Of a stretch of DNA of 64,000 nt, positions 22,531-34,369 are shown piece after piece. A program made the translations under genes and the position numbers. The notes beneath the pieces are model-generated. The model saw only the letters and a program-made list of their open reading frames with translations, was not told the origin of the DNA and searched no databases. The stretch is taken from NCBI GenBank assembly GCA_964036315.1, contig OZ038495.1, positions 29,804,878 to 29,868,877 on the forward strand, given 5' to 3'. Every line of letters begins with the position of its first letter. Positions within the stretch are counted from its first letter, which is position 1. Origin of the DNA: Acanthosepion esculentum (taxonomy: Eukaryota > Mollusca > Cephalopoda > Sepiida > Sepiidae).

Positions 22531-24495
22531 CGGCAGAAAGGAAGGACATTTTAACGTTTTTCTCTCATCGTTACGACTTTAGAATAGGCTAATGATTTTT
22601 TCATTGCTCAGAATGACAATTTTGTTTTTCATTTTCAGTATTACACGGGAGTCATTACAAGGGCAGTTATTTCTAATGGCTGACTTGATATTTAGCATTG
22701 AACATATTGAGAAACATTATTTTTTTATTTTATTGAAACACTGATAGCGAGCGATTGCGGCGTTGAAATACAGACACTTTAGCGCAAAGTGGAATAGAGT
22801 AACCAACCCTAGAGGTACTCAAAGTTTGGTCTTTATTCAAAGATCGTGATTCTGTGTATATATGTTAAGTAAACGAGTCATGTACTATGAGCTTCATTTA
22901 AGAAAGCAGTTGAAGAAAGATAGTAATTGTTTAGTATTACTTAAGAGACGACACTGTAAATCCTCATCTAGATAGCAATAGACACCAATGCTCCTTCAAT
23001 ACCGGGGGAAATGTTGAGATAGCCTACCTGAGAAATATTTTAATATTCTAGAATTTTCATTAAATACTGTATCCTCAGAGTATCATTTCATCTCGTCATA
23101 ATATTAATCTCTAAATATCGAGAACAGTTCGTTACAAAGAACGATATACACATTCTTGTAAAATGAAAATTTTCTGCATACGATAAAACAAAGCGTGAAA
23201 CGCTTTTTATAAAATTAAAAGCAGTATTTGCATATGCTTACCTGATATTGATGGAAAATATTAACTAATTAAGGTTTTAATCCTTAGTAAATTGTTTTTA
23301 TTCGGTTATAAAAAGAAATTGTTTTTCTGATGGTGAGTTTGTATCGATCCAGAATTGTATCATTGCTGAGATGTCCCGGCGCTCAGACGTCGGGGTACAG
23401 TCGACGGTATTGAGTTATACTTCACGCTGTGTATTACACTCTAGTTTTCTTACCTGATAAGAGAACGAATTTTGCTTTATTCGTTCTACAAAAGCCTGTT
23501 AGATCGAGACAATGTTTACTTCGAATATACCGAGGGGAAATGAATGAAAACAAAAACAAAAAATATTTAAAATTCCTCGCTTTTCATTGATCCTGAAATA
23601 AACGGAAGAAGCACACCAAAGATAAGTTCTAGCAAACATTTGGCAAATAATCATTTAATATCCATGACAAGGAAATTAACTGAGACGTGCCAAATTCTAT
23701 TCTTCAGACTTCTATTGTTTCAGAATTTTAATACTGAATTCAGTTGGTATTGGCAAATGTACAGTTGAAATTGTTACATTGTATGAATGTTTATGTTTGG
23801 TCACGCTTATAATGGCAGCGTAAAGAATTGCATGCTAACTGAATTACAGATATCAATAAAATGATTAGTATGAGAAAAGTACACATTTTTTTAAAGGGTT
23901 CATCATCTATACATTTCAAGACAAAATATCGCTATATCGTCAGTAGACTAGCAGCATAACCCGTCTGCAACCGGGTGTTTCATTACTGGGAATTGTTGCC
24001 TTTCAATTGGAGCAGTTTAAGTTTAAAGTCATCCCACCCAAAAATCAATATTAGTAACAACAATTGGCTGCAACTGAGGCACATTCCCAAAATGTGGCGG
24101 GTTAACAATTTGAATTGGGGGTGGCCCTGAAATTTTCCGTTTTTGCGTTCAGAATCTTGCAAGGAAGGAACCTCTTCCATGGACCGTCATAATAATAATA
24201 ATATACGATAATTCTTATATATATATATATTTTTTTTTTAAGAATTCGAATAATCTTTTGCGTTAGATTTCAATTCTCTAAATTGATTACACGCTATTTT
24301 TTACAAACATTAAATTTTGCGTTTTATTTTTGCACAAAATGTAAAAATCGGGTTTTTCGATTTTTCACCTTCAATGTTGTAATTTTTTGTTTCCAGCCAA
24401 TTTGGACTCAAAACTGGAATTGAAAAATTATCTATCAAACAAAAAGAAAAATCGAAATCGGATGACATCTGTTGAAACGCATAAACAACATCTGA

Positions 24496-24496
<1 letters not shown>
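22531..24496. other. No gene recognised; one possible interspersed repeat
   Basis: AT-rich with short frames. 23945-24200 (GACTAGCAGCATAACCCG..., CATTACTGGGAATTGTTGCC, ...) is GC-richer and reads like part of an interspersed repeat ending in ATAATAATAATAATATA, but no second copy is in the window. Confidence 0.35.
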
Positions 24497-24541
<45 letters not shown>

Positions 24542-24590
24542 ACACACACACACATCCATCCATCCATCCATACATACATACATACATTTT
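24497..24590. repeat. (CA)n-(TCCA)n-(TACA)n microsatellite
   Basis: CA dinucleotides followed by CATC and CATA tetranucleotides. Confidence 0.95.
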
Positions 24591-25690
24591 GAGAATTATA
24601 GATATAGATTTACATATGTTTACCTGATATTATTTCACACATACGCAAAATACCAGTAAAATATACATGAAATATTACAAACGTTCCATTCTAGAAAGTA
24701 AAGTCAGGAAAGTGATCACATTGGTGCTAAAATAAAGCAAGCCATGATGTATTAAATTCCATTTCAATCTCACCCAAGTATCTTGAAATGATACAAATGA
24801 TGACTTATACTATTATGATTTTATTTGGACAGTCTTAAGTAGAGACTGCAGCCTTATTTTCATTTGAATATTGGTTCTGAGTAATATCAATGATTCTATA
24901 CGAACCAATAAATATATCAAAGACATTGTAAAGAGAAATTAAAGAATTAATTGCGAGTCTCTTCGTGATTTCTTGAAACTCCCCGAAGATCTTCGCTTTG
25001 CATTGTATAAAGAGAATCAATTATTACTAGACAATGTTCGCTAAATTCCGGAAATTTTGTAAGCGTAACTAACACATTTACCCTCAGATTGAAGTTATTA
25101 AGGACTTACACTTTTCATATTTTATGGAAACTTATCTATAATGAATCACTGTGTTACAGTTATCATTGATATCGAAAAAACCTGTGAAGTGGAAATATAT
25201 ATGGAAAATTCGAGAATATTTGAAAGTGGCATTTGAAACAATGATATGGCACACGGTTTCTATTGCTTATACGACATGGACAGCAATTGATTAGTTGTCT
25301 GACAATATCTTGTAATGCGGTTGAATATTTACATTTTTCTGAAAGCTGTCAGTCGTTGTTATTAATCCTTCATTTTTCGGAAATGAATTTCTTGACGAAA
25401 ATGATCGCTAGAAAGTTCTCGAACACTGGTCATTTTTGGAAATATAATTTGCGTGCTTCCAAATGCAGCTCAATGCTGCGCTAATGAATGGCAAAAAGGT
25501 GGGTAGATTGTCTTAAAATATTTAATGATATGTTTAGTGGTACCAAACATTATCACTGCCATAAACAGACAACATACCTACCTGATTTAGTCAGTAGATT
25601 GAATACTTTAAAATTAATATCTGTCTGTTTATGTCAGTGATAAAGTTTTGTACTACTAAACATATATTTACATATCTTTTTATCGATATC
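24591..25690. other. No feature recognised
   Basis: Short frames without motifs. A weak inverted match occurs near 25530-25660 (AGTGGTACCAAACATTATCACTG with CAGTGATAAAGTTTTGTACTACT), suggesting a small foldback of about 130 bases. Confidence 0.4.
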
Positions 25691-25718
25691 TGTATCTATC
25701 TATCTATGTATATATATA

Positions 25719-25776
<58 letters not shown>
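25691..25776. repeat. (TATC)n-(AT)n microsatellite
   Basis: TATCTATC words pass into an AT tract. Confidence 0.95.
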
Positions 25777-25779
<3 letters not shown>

Positions 25780-26550
25780 GACATCAGTGTTGAGGCCCTC
25801 GTCAACCAATTCAAGAGTTCTTTTCATATATGTGCGATCAGTGTGAATTTTCGAGCTGTCTTAACTTCGTAAGCACTATTAGATACTTCAGACTCTTTCC
25901 GAATTCTTTGCACTATCTTCAGGTCGACATGTATAGCGAAGAAAACGGAGACTTACCTCGTCAAACCAAGCGACAGCGCGTCGCGTGTATCTTACGACGG
26001 AAAATGTGGCAAAAAAGAAAATTGTTTACCATAAAAAAAGGCGCGTATTCCGTAATACATGCTGAAGACGGAATATTTAAATTAAAAAAAACAAGTCTGT
26101 CGCAGGAGTCGCTATAAAATTATTTTGATATGCAATAATTGGGCGTCCTCTCCTAGCTGTCGACGAATGGAAAAAAATGCTCGGCTGATAAAAGCCTTTG
26201 GTGTTCTCAAATCGGGGAAAAATTTGTGTATTTTGTGGCATGAGGCGCGTTTTGTAGGTCCCCTTGAGATGATGCGGTATTATGGTGTATGGAGGATTGG
26301 TTGGTGACAGACGAGTTTTTGTGGTGAATGGGAAAATTGTAATGAGTGAATGGGTCGTGAATCGGATTAGCTAAGTGTAAGATAGTTAAGTGTCGACCAG
26401 TCGCAACCCCCTCACGTTTCCAAATTTCTGGTGGAATGCATTTCGTCATGTGCTCTTTTTCTCCCAGAAGGTTCCGACTGACCCTACCATCCTGTGCAGT
26501 CTAGAAAAACAAAAACAAACAACGCGCATGCGCAAAATTAAAAACTTAAA
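25777..26550. other. GC-richer block, no recognised gene
   Basis: A frame at 25830-26117 (basic C-terminal part, KRQRVACILRRKMWQKRK) has no domain I know and no homologous copy in the window. 26524-26533 reads GCGCATGCGC, the core of the NRF-1 binding site used in animal promoters, 28 bases upstream of a LINE-derived frame. It may be chance. Confidence 0.35.
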
Positions 26551-26979
26551 ATGACAACAATTTACCCATCCCAAATTTCTAGTCTGATTGACTTCGAACA
26601 GAATTATGTTTTGACAGGCAGTACTATTCAGGACAACCTTCATATAGTACGCTTGATCATCGACCAAATCGACAATGAAGCCGCGCTGATCAATTTAGAT
26701 CAATCCGAAAATCTGACCTACGAGACAACCTCAAACGGAGATTCTTTTCGACCCACTGTAGTGGCGGTGTTAATGTATGGTGCCACTACGTGTACATTAA
26801 CTAAAACCCTTGATTCTAAACTTGTTGGAACCTTGACTCGATTGCGAAGAACTATAATTGGCATTTCTTGGAGACAACATCCAATTAAATCAGAACTCTG
26901 TGACCCGATATTTTTCCAATCTTACGCGAAAGCAATTGCGCTTAGCAGGACAATAATGGCGAGCAAAACATGGACTTGA
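26551..26979 (+). pseudogene. Chimeric LINE reverse-transcriptase fragment
   Basis: A 142-residue open frame. Residues 1-55 (IDFEQNYVLTGSTIQDNLHI, VRLIIDQIDNEAALINLDQS) match the RT palm entry of Tx1/L1-type LINEs, up to the motif-A aspartate. From residue 70 the text changes to VAVLMYGATTCTLTKTLDSK, LVGTLTRLRRTIIGISWRQH, which belongs to the distal thumb/connection part of a different LINE type. The RT core between, with the catalytic DD, is absent. The join lies near 26710-26750. The open frame is therefore a fusion of two element relics and is not likely to encode an enzyme. Confidence 0.7.
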
Positions 26980-27039
26980 GAGTGATCTACTGCTCCGGAA
27001 AACTAGCTGTGGAGAGAGACGGGGTTGTCTCCCAGTAAA

Positions 27040-27240
27040 CGCCTACTTTTATACGGGAATTTTTGGCCGAGCCTAAGGGATCGGATATTCCACATTAAAT
27101 TCGGCCTTGTGCCACATCTGACCGTGTGGGGGTGATTGGTAGATATCCTTGCTTCGGGAATTACTAGCCTGCTAACCGATTCCCTGCCTTTCAGTAGTGT
27201 ATTCTCTTTTGCAATAATGTCTGTTTGTAACCTTCTTTAA
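27040..27240 (+). repeat. Interspersed repeat shared with 40.5-40.7 kb
   Basis: ATATCCTTGCTTCGGGAATT, ACTAGCCTGCTAACCGATTC and TAGTGT.TTCTCTTTTGCAATAA recur in reverse complement at 40508-40710. Upstream text (GGCCTTGTGCCACAT) is also shared. The 40-kb copy has AATAAA followed by a C/T-rich end, as in an LTR or retrotransposon 3' end, but coding evidence is lacking. Confidence 0.65.
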
Positions 27241-27307
27241 GGATACAACAGTAAGTGAGATGATTTTTTGTTTAATAAACAAATGAACGTTATGAATGTT
27301 TATAATG

Positions 27308-27311
<4 letters not shown>

Positions 27312-27380
<69 letters not shown>
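27312..27380. repeat. (AT)n microsatellite
   Basis: Pure AT tract directly left of a SINE. Confidence 0.95.
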
Positions 27381-27381
<1 letters not shown>

Positions 27382-27383
27382 GA

Positions 27384-27612
27384 CTCTTCGGTGAATCGAA
27401 TCGAGTTCTCTCAGTCACTGTGTGTTTATCTAAAAATAAATACATTTAAATTCAACTTCATCCCTGGCGTGCGCCAATGGCTTAGTGCTAGAATTCCGAC
27501 TGATGCCAATTCAGTCTGGTTTCGGTCCTAGCTATAGGCAACTGGACGTCTAGCCACACTGATGAACTGTGATACAGCGTAACAGTCTGTCTGTGGATGA
27601 CAATATATATAC
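27384..27612 (+). mobile_element. SINE, ACTGATGCCAAT family, best copy A
   Basis: GTTCTCTCAGTCACTGTG...CTTCATCCCTGGCGTGCGC is followed by a tRNA-like part with A-box CAATGGCTTAGTGCTAGA and B-box-like GGTTTCGGTCC, then CTGGACGTCTAGCCACACTG, ACAGTCTGTCTGTGGATGAC and a short AT run. The same order occurs at 62745-62955. The tRNA-like part suggests RNA polymerase III transcription and LINE-dependent copying. Confidence 0.8.
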
Positions 27613-27783
27613 ATTATTTTAGTTTTAATATACATTTTATTACTTATTTTAGTTTTTGATACGTATATTATTATCTATATTGATACGCATATTATTATAT
27701 TACACTACTTTTTATATGTATATTATTACTGAAAATCGCATCACAGCATCTGAAATAAATAAGAATAGAAGGAACTAAGAAAT
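27613..27783. other. AT-rich spacer
   Basis: Local TACATTTTATTACTTATTTT and ATACGTATATTATTA repeats; no gene. Confidence 0.4.
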
Positions 27784-29040
27784 GTGACCAATTGCTTAAA
27801 CAATAAAGAAAACTGTAGTTTTCAAAAGAAACTAAATATATTAGTTTCTAAATATACATTGTCTGAAATTGGCATAAAAGACTTTGTTCAAATTCAAACC
27901 ATCGGACAACTGGAAGTTCTTAGCTTCGGTCTAAGATTTGCTATCTTGTTGCCTCAAAATTATATTACGGATTCCATTTTTAAGAACTACCATTTTAATG
28001 ACTGATTTCAACAAAGAATCCATTCAATGTATAATTAGAGCCAAACTTCAAAAACCTCATGGAACTTCACTTCCAAGCAGATATTTGAAAGCCCTGAAAG
28101 AAATATCAAATAAAAAAAAAACATTCATATATCCACTTCCGACAAATGCGATGGAAGTATAAGTATGGATATATTTATCCAGAAAAAAATGAAAATTATT
28201 CTCGAAGAAGATAATATTTATGAAAAAATGAACGAAAACAATGTCATCAAAGATACGCTAAAATTTCAAAACGAAACTAAGAAATTATTAAACAATGAAG
28301 ACTTTTCCTGGTTAAATCTTACCAAACATCAATCAAAACAATCCCTATCCTACGGATGACCATAAGTACATAGACTAGATATCCCAATGTGACCCATTAT
28401 ATCAGGAATAAGTAGCAACCCTCATAAACTAGGTGACAAACAAACAAAAATCTTTAGACCCACTTCTGCTACAATTACCTGGTAATATTTTAAATAGATT
28501 AAAAAATACATAGATATGCAAATTTTATATCCGAATGCTCCCATAAAGAAATGCCTGAATTTACTAAAATCACACTTAACAAAAAAGCAAAAAAACAAAC
28601 AAACTAAAAGTACTTATTACTACACATAAGATAGAAGAAATTAATAATTTTTTTTCGCATTCGATAACAATTTTTATCGACAAAAATTTAGCTTGCAAAT
28701 GTGTTCTTTTAGTGGCGTTATGATTTATCTATTTTGCAATTTCTAGATTTCTTTTTGAAAAATATTGAACGGCGAAATTCCTCTGACCTTAGATACATAG
28801 ATGATTCTCTATTAATATATCCACAAAATAATCTTGTTAAACTCAATATCGTCGAACCCACAATAGATTTTACGTTTGAACTTAAGTCTAAATATATTTT
28901 AACAATTCTTGATATTGTGGGGTTCCTATGGTGTTGGTAAGAAATTATCAGAAGGTTTTTGTCGAAGGTTGCGTTTTGAGATTTAACACTCCACATTCAA
29001 TTTGCAAAGAAACCAGAGAAAAGAACAACAAGAGATAATT
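27784..29040 (+). pseudogene. Penelope-like element, N-terminal and RT part
   Basis: Plus-strand text has an N-terminal segment (LEVLSFGLRFAILLPQNYIT, a form of the conserved LxxGLxFA block) at 27784-28005. Then come DIPM.PIISGISSNPHKLGD near 28375-28440, FDNNFYRQKFSLQMCSF near 28655-28715 and LRYIDDSLLIYPQN near 28790-28830. The YIDD box is the catalytic RT motif of the Penelope group, and NIVEPTIDFTFELKSKYILT follows it as in relatives. Motif A is not visible and stops are frequent, so it is dead. The matching 3' part lies at 33370-34030. Family use of RT with GIY-YIG is established knowledge. Confidence 0.75.
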
Positions 29041-30574
29041 GAATGATCAACAAGTAAAATGTATATTGAAACAAATATATATACAATGACAATAAAGATT
29101 AAATCGTAAAAAGTGATTTCCCTTGTACCGTGTGGGAAATACAAGTGTATGTTGTTATGACTTTCTTTGTTGATATATGTTTTTTGTTTAAGAATGTTTG
29201 ATGTTTGAATTTGAAAGTTAGACGTTTGTGCAGAAGAATGTTAAATTTCTGAATATTTCACTTGGCTTTGATAACAGACAGTTCACTGTATTTGTGAATG
29301 TAGTTAATGGCTGTGTGTTTGTTTGAGTAGAAGATGGAGAAATACACGTACGTGATTATGGTTGTGAAAATTTATAATCTACTAAAGTTTCTTACTTAAA
29401 TTTCTGCTTTATATACAGTAAGGTAGGCTCCAAGAACGACCGCGGGAAGAATATTGAAGAAAGTGTCAATTTATGTGATTGGCCAAAAATCGACCAATTG
29501 TTGATTTTTTACTTTAGCAATTTTGGTGAAACAAAACACGAGAAATTTTTATGCGGCTCGTGCGATGCGTAAATTGTCTTTACGAAAAGTACTGTTTATT
29601 TATTGTCCAATAACTGTTGAGTAATTTGTGGGCGTGTTGTGTGTAGGCGTCCACTACAATATCTTACTACATAGAAATAATAAAGAACTTCAGTTGGAGT
29701 TTTACAGAAAAGCTACCAACAAGAAATACCTTATTAGATGTGATTTTCAAATGCGTAACAGGATAAAATAATTGCATTAATTACACTGGCTCCAAAAATA
29801 TTATTGAAATTGTGCAAGGGATAGCATAGGTAACGTTAGAAAATGTCATGGCGCTGAACTCGAATATCATAGTCATTTTTCTCAGTTCTAGATTTCTTGA
29901 TCTCGATGATTGGCCAAAACAGGAAAATTGCTTATTTTACGTAATTTGTCTGAAACGCGAACAACGAACAGCTATGCAAATCAATTAAAGTTTCAACTAT
30001 GAGGTAAGAAAAAAGTGTATCAAAACAGAAATATATTGAATTAAATGAAGTTAAAAATGAAATCATGGTAAGAACTTTCGCCTTTTTAAAACTTCACTTC
30101 AAAGTAAACGTGATAAGTTTTTTCTGTCAAAATCATTGATCGGTTTTCTGTTATTTGTTACTGTAAACTTGCCACATATATAACAAAAGAACTGGGGATT
30201 TGAAGTCATTGACTTCGTTTTCTTTCTAGGTCTTACTAGCAAGTGTGATAATAACATCGTAGCGGAAATATTTTCTATATTCTAACATTAGACAAATGCA
30301 AGGTCAATTGATATGTCCATTTATTTATTTGGTGTCTTTTCAAAAATATAAGGAATTGTAAAAAAATAAATTTTAGAAATTTTATCCAAATTATATCCAC
30401 AAATATTAATCGATCTTAAAGAGTATCGAGGTTCTTACAACGTGTGACCTTTCTTGACAGATCTTATGTTGTCTATATTGTGGGATACTTAAAAACCAAA
30501 CGATAAAATTGAAGCCTAGGGAACCTGAATGAGATCGGCTCGAGTATGCAACCAGACACGTCTGATGAAAAATC
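29041..30574. other. No feature recognised
   Basis: AT-rich DNA with no long frame. Lies between the two halves of the split Penelope element. Confidence 0.4.
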
Positions 30575-30652
30575 AATTCTGTGTTGCCATATCTACAGCG
30601 TTTCCCCGTATATAAATACGGGGAAACGCTGTATATTTGGCAACGTAGAATT
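30575..30652. repeat. Near-perfect 78-bp palindrome
   Basis: Left arm 30575-30613 and right arm 30614-30652 match over 39 bases with about five differences and no loop. The inner 16 bases (CAGCGTTTCCCCGTAT with ATACGGGGAAACGCTG) are perfect. No target duplication was seen. It may be a foldback element or a hairpin RNA source. Confidence 0.85.
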
Positions 30653-30904
30653 TCTTCCCCCTCCTACACATATAATTTCAGTAATAAAACATTACTTTAA
30701 TCTGAGGAAGTCTTTAATCTGATGAAATACAAATCAAGGTAGAAACATTCGCTTTTTTGATTTTCGCAAATGATACACAGTTTTTACTCTCTTCAGTTTC
30801 CAACAACAATCTTCCATCTTTCTTTATCTCATCTCCCTTGATATGTATCTTCCATGACTTTTTATATCCTGATGAAAACTTTCTCCTTGTTACTATTTTG
30901 TTTC

Positions 30905-31165
30905 TTTGTTTTTAATCATTTTACTGAAAGCAAGCCTGTAGTGCCACTAGTACGCAATGGGGGTACGGGGAATGAAAGTGAAGAAAGAAGACTGAGAATA
31001 GGGAAGATTGAGGAAAGGAAAAAAGATGAATGCGATTCAGGAAATGGAGATTAAAGTTGCATTTAAATTTTTGAACATTGTAGGTATCAGGAAAGTAAGT
31101 AAACGAAGGGGATTCCACAATTTGGAAGTGCGAGAAAAAAAACAGTAGGAGTAGAAATGGAGGTT
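30905..31165 (-). pseudogene. Jockey/CR1-type LINE, extreme 3' coding end
   Basis: The minus-strand frame contains SFTYFPDTYNVQKFKCNFNL, then HFLN. This matches the conserved ending CFPDSYNLQ.FKCNVNRHL seen at 36.4 and 56.9 kb in this window. The coding end is followed by a T/C-rich 3' UTR. The rest of the RT is missing, as expected for 5'-truncated LINE copies. Confidence 0.7.
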
Positions 31166-31179
31166 GCATTTAGATATTT

Positions 31180-32650
31180 CAACAGTATATCGCGACTACT
31201 TTCTGAAAACCTATCCAAATAACTACGTAGAAAACTTTGACACTCAAGTTCCTATCAATCTCTCAGTAGTTTGCCAACATCCTTTCGGCTAGTTTCCTAT
31301 AATCATCTGTCTTGCGATTACCAAGAAATTTTTTTTTACTACATCTATAAATAAAATCCAGGTATTTGATTCATTAACATACATAGAGTTGATGATGTTA
31401 TCATCCTTGATGAGTTTTTAAATGTCAGGTCCATCAAAAATATCTTGTTTCAGTTTTTTTATGATGAGACATGATAAGGCCCTGCAAATATACTGAAAAA
31501 CTGACCTTCATTTTCAAGCGTTTTCGCAAACTGCTTCATGAGTCTTAATTAAATATGAAGAGGAGGTGATTTGATTTTGTCTCTGGGGAATTGCGTTAAC
31601 AGTCATTTCCACTTTGGACGGCCATTGTCTTCTATCATTGTCTTATATCCTACAGTTGATCTCTCCTTTTACTGTCCCATAAACAAAGGAATCATGGGAC
31701 TTTCTCTAGACTGGTTGCTGCACAAATAACATTTAAACATTTTCAGATCAACACAAATCAACCCGTTATGATTAAAGAAATTTACTCTTCCCCTTAACTA
31801 CTTGATGAGTTAGTGCTTTTCTTTTAGCGTTGTGGAGTTCATTAGTGTTGTACACTAAAGCAAATTTTGAACAAAGCTTTGAGCTATCAATGAATAATCT
31901 CAATGAATTTGCATTATAGTGCTGAATAACAAGACGCCGCAAAACTCCTGCGACGTCATTACAATATACAAGTTCGTTGATTTGATTAAAATAGGGGACA
32001 AATTTTGTTACTTTCTTGTGGAGATACTTTTTCTTTCAGGCTTGAATCTATGAGTTCCATCGATTATTTTGATAAACAACTCCTTCACTAAGTTGCTGAG
32101 TTCTTCCTGGTCAGATATTATAGGTTCAGTTGATAATCCCACAAAATCATTGTCATTTTCATTGTCATTCACGCCTATGTCGCATCATAATGGTCCGATG
32201 ATTCAGTGCCACGGGAGAAAACAGGAATTGGGTTTTGATTGATGTTTGATACAGGTATGATAGCTGAACTGAGAGAAGGATAGTTCACAGATTTTCGTTT
32301 TATCTTGTTGAGGACAGCAATGTGCTTTAAGTAGATATAACAGTTGTCGATGAGATTTGGTGGCTCACGATATAATCATCGGAATACCAAACTTACTGAA
32401 ATTCGAGTACCCCAGTCTACTGGCGTAAATGCTCCTGATATTTTTCGAAAACATTATGGAATGGCCGCATTATTTCCTGAATGTCCAGCTTCATTTAAAC
32501 GTAAGCCTGATAAGCTTTTCTGGGAAAATCGTAGACCTGTTTTCTGTTATTCATTGTAAACCAGACACATATATAATAGAAGACATCGGAACAGATTTGG
32601 CATATTCTGCTTTTATCCATTCCCTTGGTACTAAAGTCTACAAATAACAT
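31180..32650 (-). pseudogene. Degenerate mobile-type conserved protein gene
   Basis: Minus-strand translation gives colinear blocks: DFVGLSTEPIISDQEELSNL near 32090-32150, LVYCNDVAGVLRRLVIQH and LRLFIDSSK near 31880-31970, and KKLKQDIFDGPDI then KLIKDDNIINSM near 31385-31460. They recall a family of uncharacterised proteins found in many copies in invertebrate genomes, with the invariant block IFDGPxI.KLIKD. The function is unknown to me. At least eight stops and frameshifts are present. It lies inside the DNA that splits the Penelope element at 27.8-34.0 kb. Confidence 0.45.
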
Positions 32651-32685
32651 GTGATAATCACACTGTATTCAGATACAAAGAAAAA

Positions 32686-32945
32686 GAGGGTTTTGCTTTT
32701 GTCCATAAATCATACTTAAGACTACACATTATATATCAACTAAATATGAAAAAGGTTTTACTTTTGTCCATAGATCATACTTAAGTCTACACATTACATA
32801 TCAACTAAATACGAAGAACGTTGTACTTTAGTCCATAACTCATACTTAAGACTACACATTACATATCAACTAAATAAGAAGAAGGTTTTACTTTTGTCCA
32901 TAACTCATACTTAACACTACACATTACATATCATCTAAATAAATC
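32686..32945. repeat. 65-bp tandem repeat, 4 units
   Basis: GTCCATAA.TCATACTTAAG then ACTACACATTACATATCAAC recurs with exact 65-base spacing (GTCCAT at 32701, 32766, 32831 and 32896). Divergence between units is low, so the amplification is recent relative to the surrounding decay. Confidence 0.95.
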
Positions 32946-33369
32946 TATATAAATCACCACGACAAATAAACCCATATAAAACATCAAACCTATCTTATAT
33001 AGATCATGCTTATAATTAGGCGGTATCTGCAAAAATACCCGCATGGGTATACAACTTTTATTAATAGTTTGAATACTGATTTGCACCGAGATATCTATAC
33101 ACATTATTAGTTACTTAGAAAAATCTTCATGTTATGGTAAAATCCAATTAATGGATCCCACTTTTTATAGAACTATCATTCATCATTGAGATATTAGATT
33201 ACTTTTCATTAATAAAGAATGATTTAATTATGATTTTAGGTTTTCATTTTCTAATATGAAAAGTGCGAATTCACTTGATAAAAAATGATGTGAAATTATT
33301 TTTTGTCAAAATGATACATTTTGCTTAAGCGAAAGCGGTAAATAATACGAAAAAATGTAATCGGCGTCT

Positions 33370-34030
33370 TCGAGTTAGCCAAGAAAGCGTGCATCCATCC
33401 GTGCACTGAAATATGTGTTGACTAATATTATAGGGTTATATTTAAGAGCACTAAAGACTGCAGCCCCCAATACTTACCCTAATAAAAATATACATAAAAA
33501 CACTCTCAGAAACCTCTAATATCCTTATTATGTCATCCACAATGCTAAGAGTAAGGCATATAAATATGCAACCGCAAAAAAGTTAAGACATTATTAACAA
33601 CAATAGCAATTATAATAAACTACGTAGATAGAAACATGTATATAGTACTACCTACTAACTCATTAACAACTACTATCCAAAACCATTTATCCAATCTTAA
33701 CAATATCAAAATAAATACATTATCCAAAACTATTATGGATATAATCAGAACAAAAATACCCATAACAATAATAACTCTGAACCATGTATAAATAAACTGT
33801 CATAACTGCTCTTCTCAATACACTGGGGAAACTTGCAGAAATTTAAAAAGAAACATGTATCTATGAACACAAAAAGATCGTACACACAAAAACGACCAAG
33901 ATATTTTCAAATGTCTCCGTTCTTGAAAGAATTGCTTCTTTCTTAAGACAACATGTATGACAATGAAAATGTTAAGACACTAAAAGTCAACGTTTGAATT
34001 CATGACACGCTTTTTATTTAAGGTGTGTAG
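33370..34030 (+). pseudogene. Penelope-like element, C-terminal part with GIY-YIG
   Basis: Translation in shifting frames gives NIIGLYLRALKTAAPNTYPN, LRNL.YPYYVIHNAKSKAYK, NMYIVLPTNSLTTTIQNHLS, then NCSSQYTGETCRNLKRNMYL and EHKKI. The last block has the Y-I/T-G-E-T layout of the GIY-YIG nuclease that nicks target DNA for Penelope-like elements. These segments continue the RT fragment that ends near 29040, lacking only about 50 residues between, so both halves probably come from one insertion split by about 4.3 kb. Confidence 0.7.
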
Positions 34031-34369
34031 TGCATGAATTAACCACAAACTAAAATCATATACATATTAATTACGTTATGAAATAAAATTCAACAAGTTC
34101 ATTTACTCAGGTTGGTTATTAGGCATTAGATTCGTTAGCACATTAGGCATTAAGTCACTTAGCAACCTCAATAATTTACCGAGACTTCTCAGATAGCCTG
34201 ATGAATATTTATGGTTATTTACGAAGATTTATAAAGGTTTCATAATGTTAAAATTTCGAAAAACTAACAACAATTTTACATTCGTTTATAAACATTTGTT
34301 GCGGAGTGTAATCTTTGCGTTTTTCGTGATTGTATCCATATCATACGCGTATTCGAGGATACCCGTCTA

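Noticed and set aside
25915..25990. Host gene exon starting at the ATG near 25930 (basic 62-residue frame)
   Set aside because: No domain, splice context or conservation evidence visible; kept only as unassigned DNA.
32686..32945. CRISPR array
   Set aside because: Units are contiguous 65-bp tandem copies without unique spacers, in an animal genome.
34195..34240. CTGATGA at 34199 as another hammerhead
   Set aside because: No GAAA at the right distance (GAAG instead) and no stem II.
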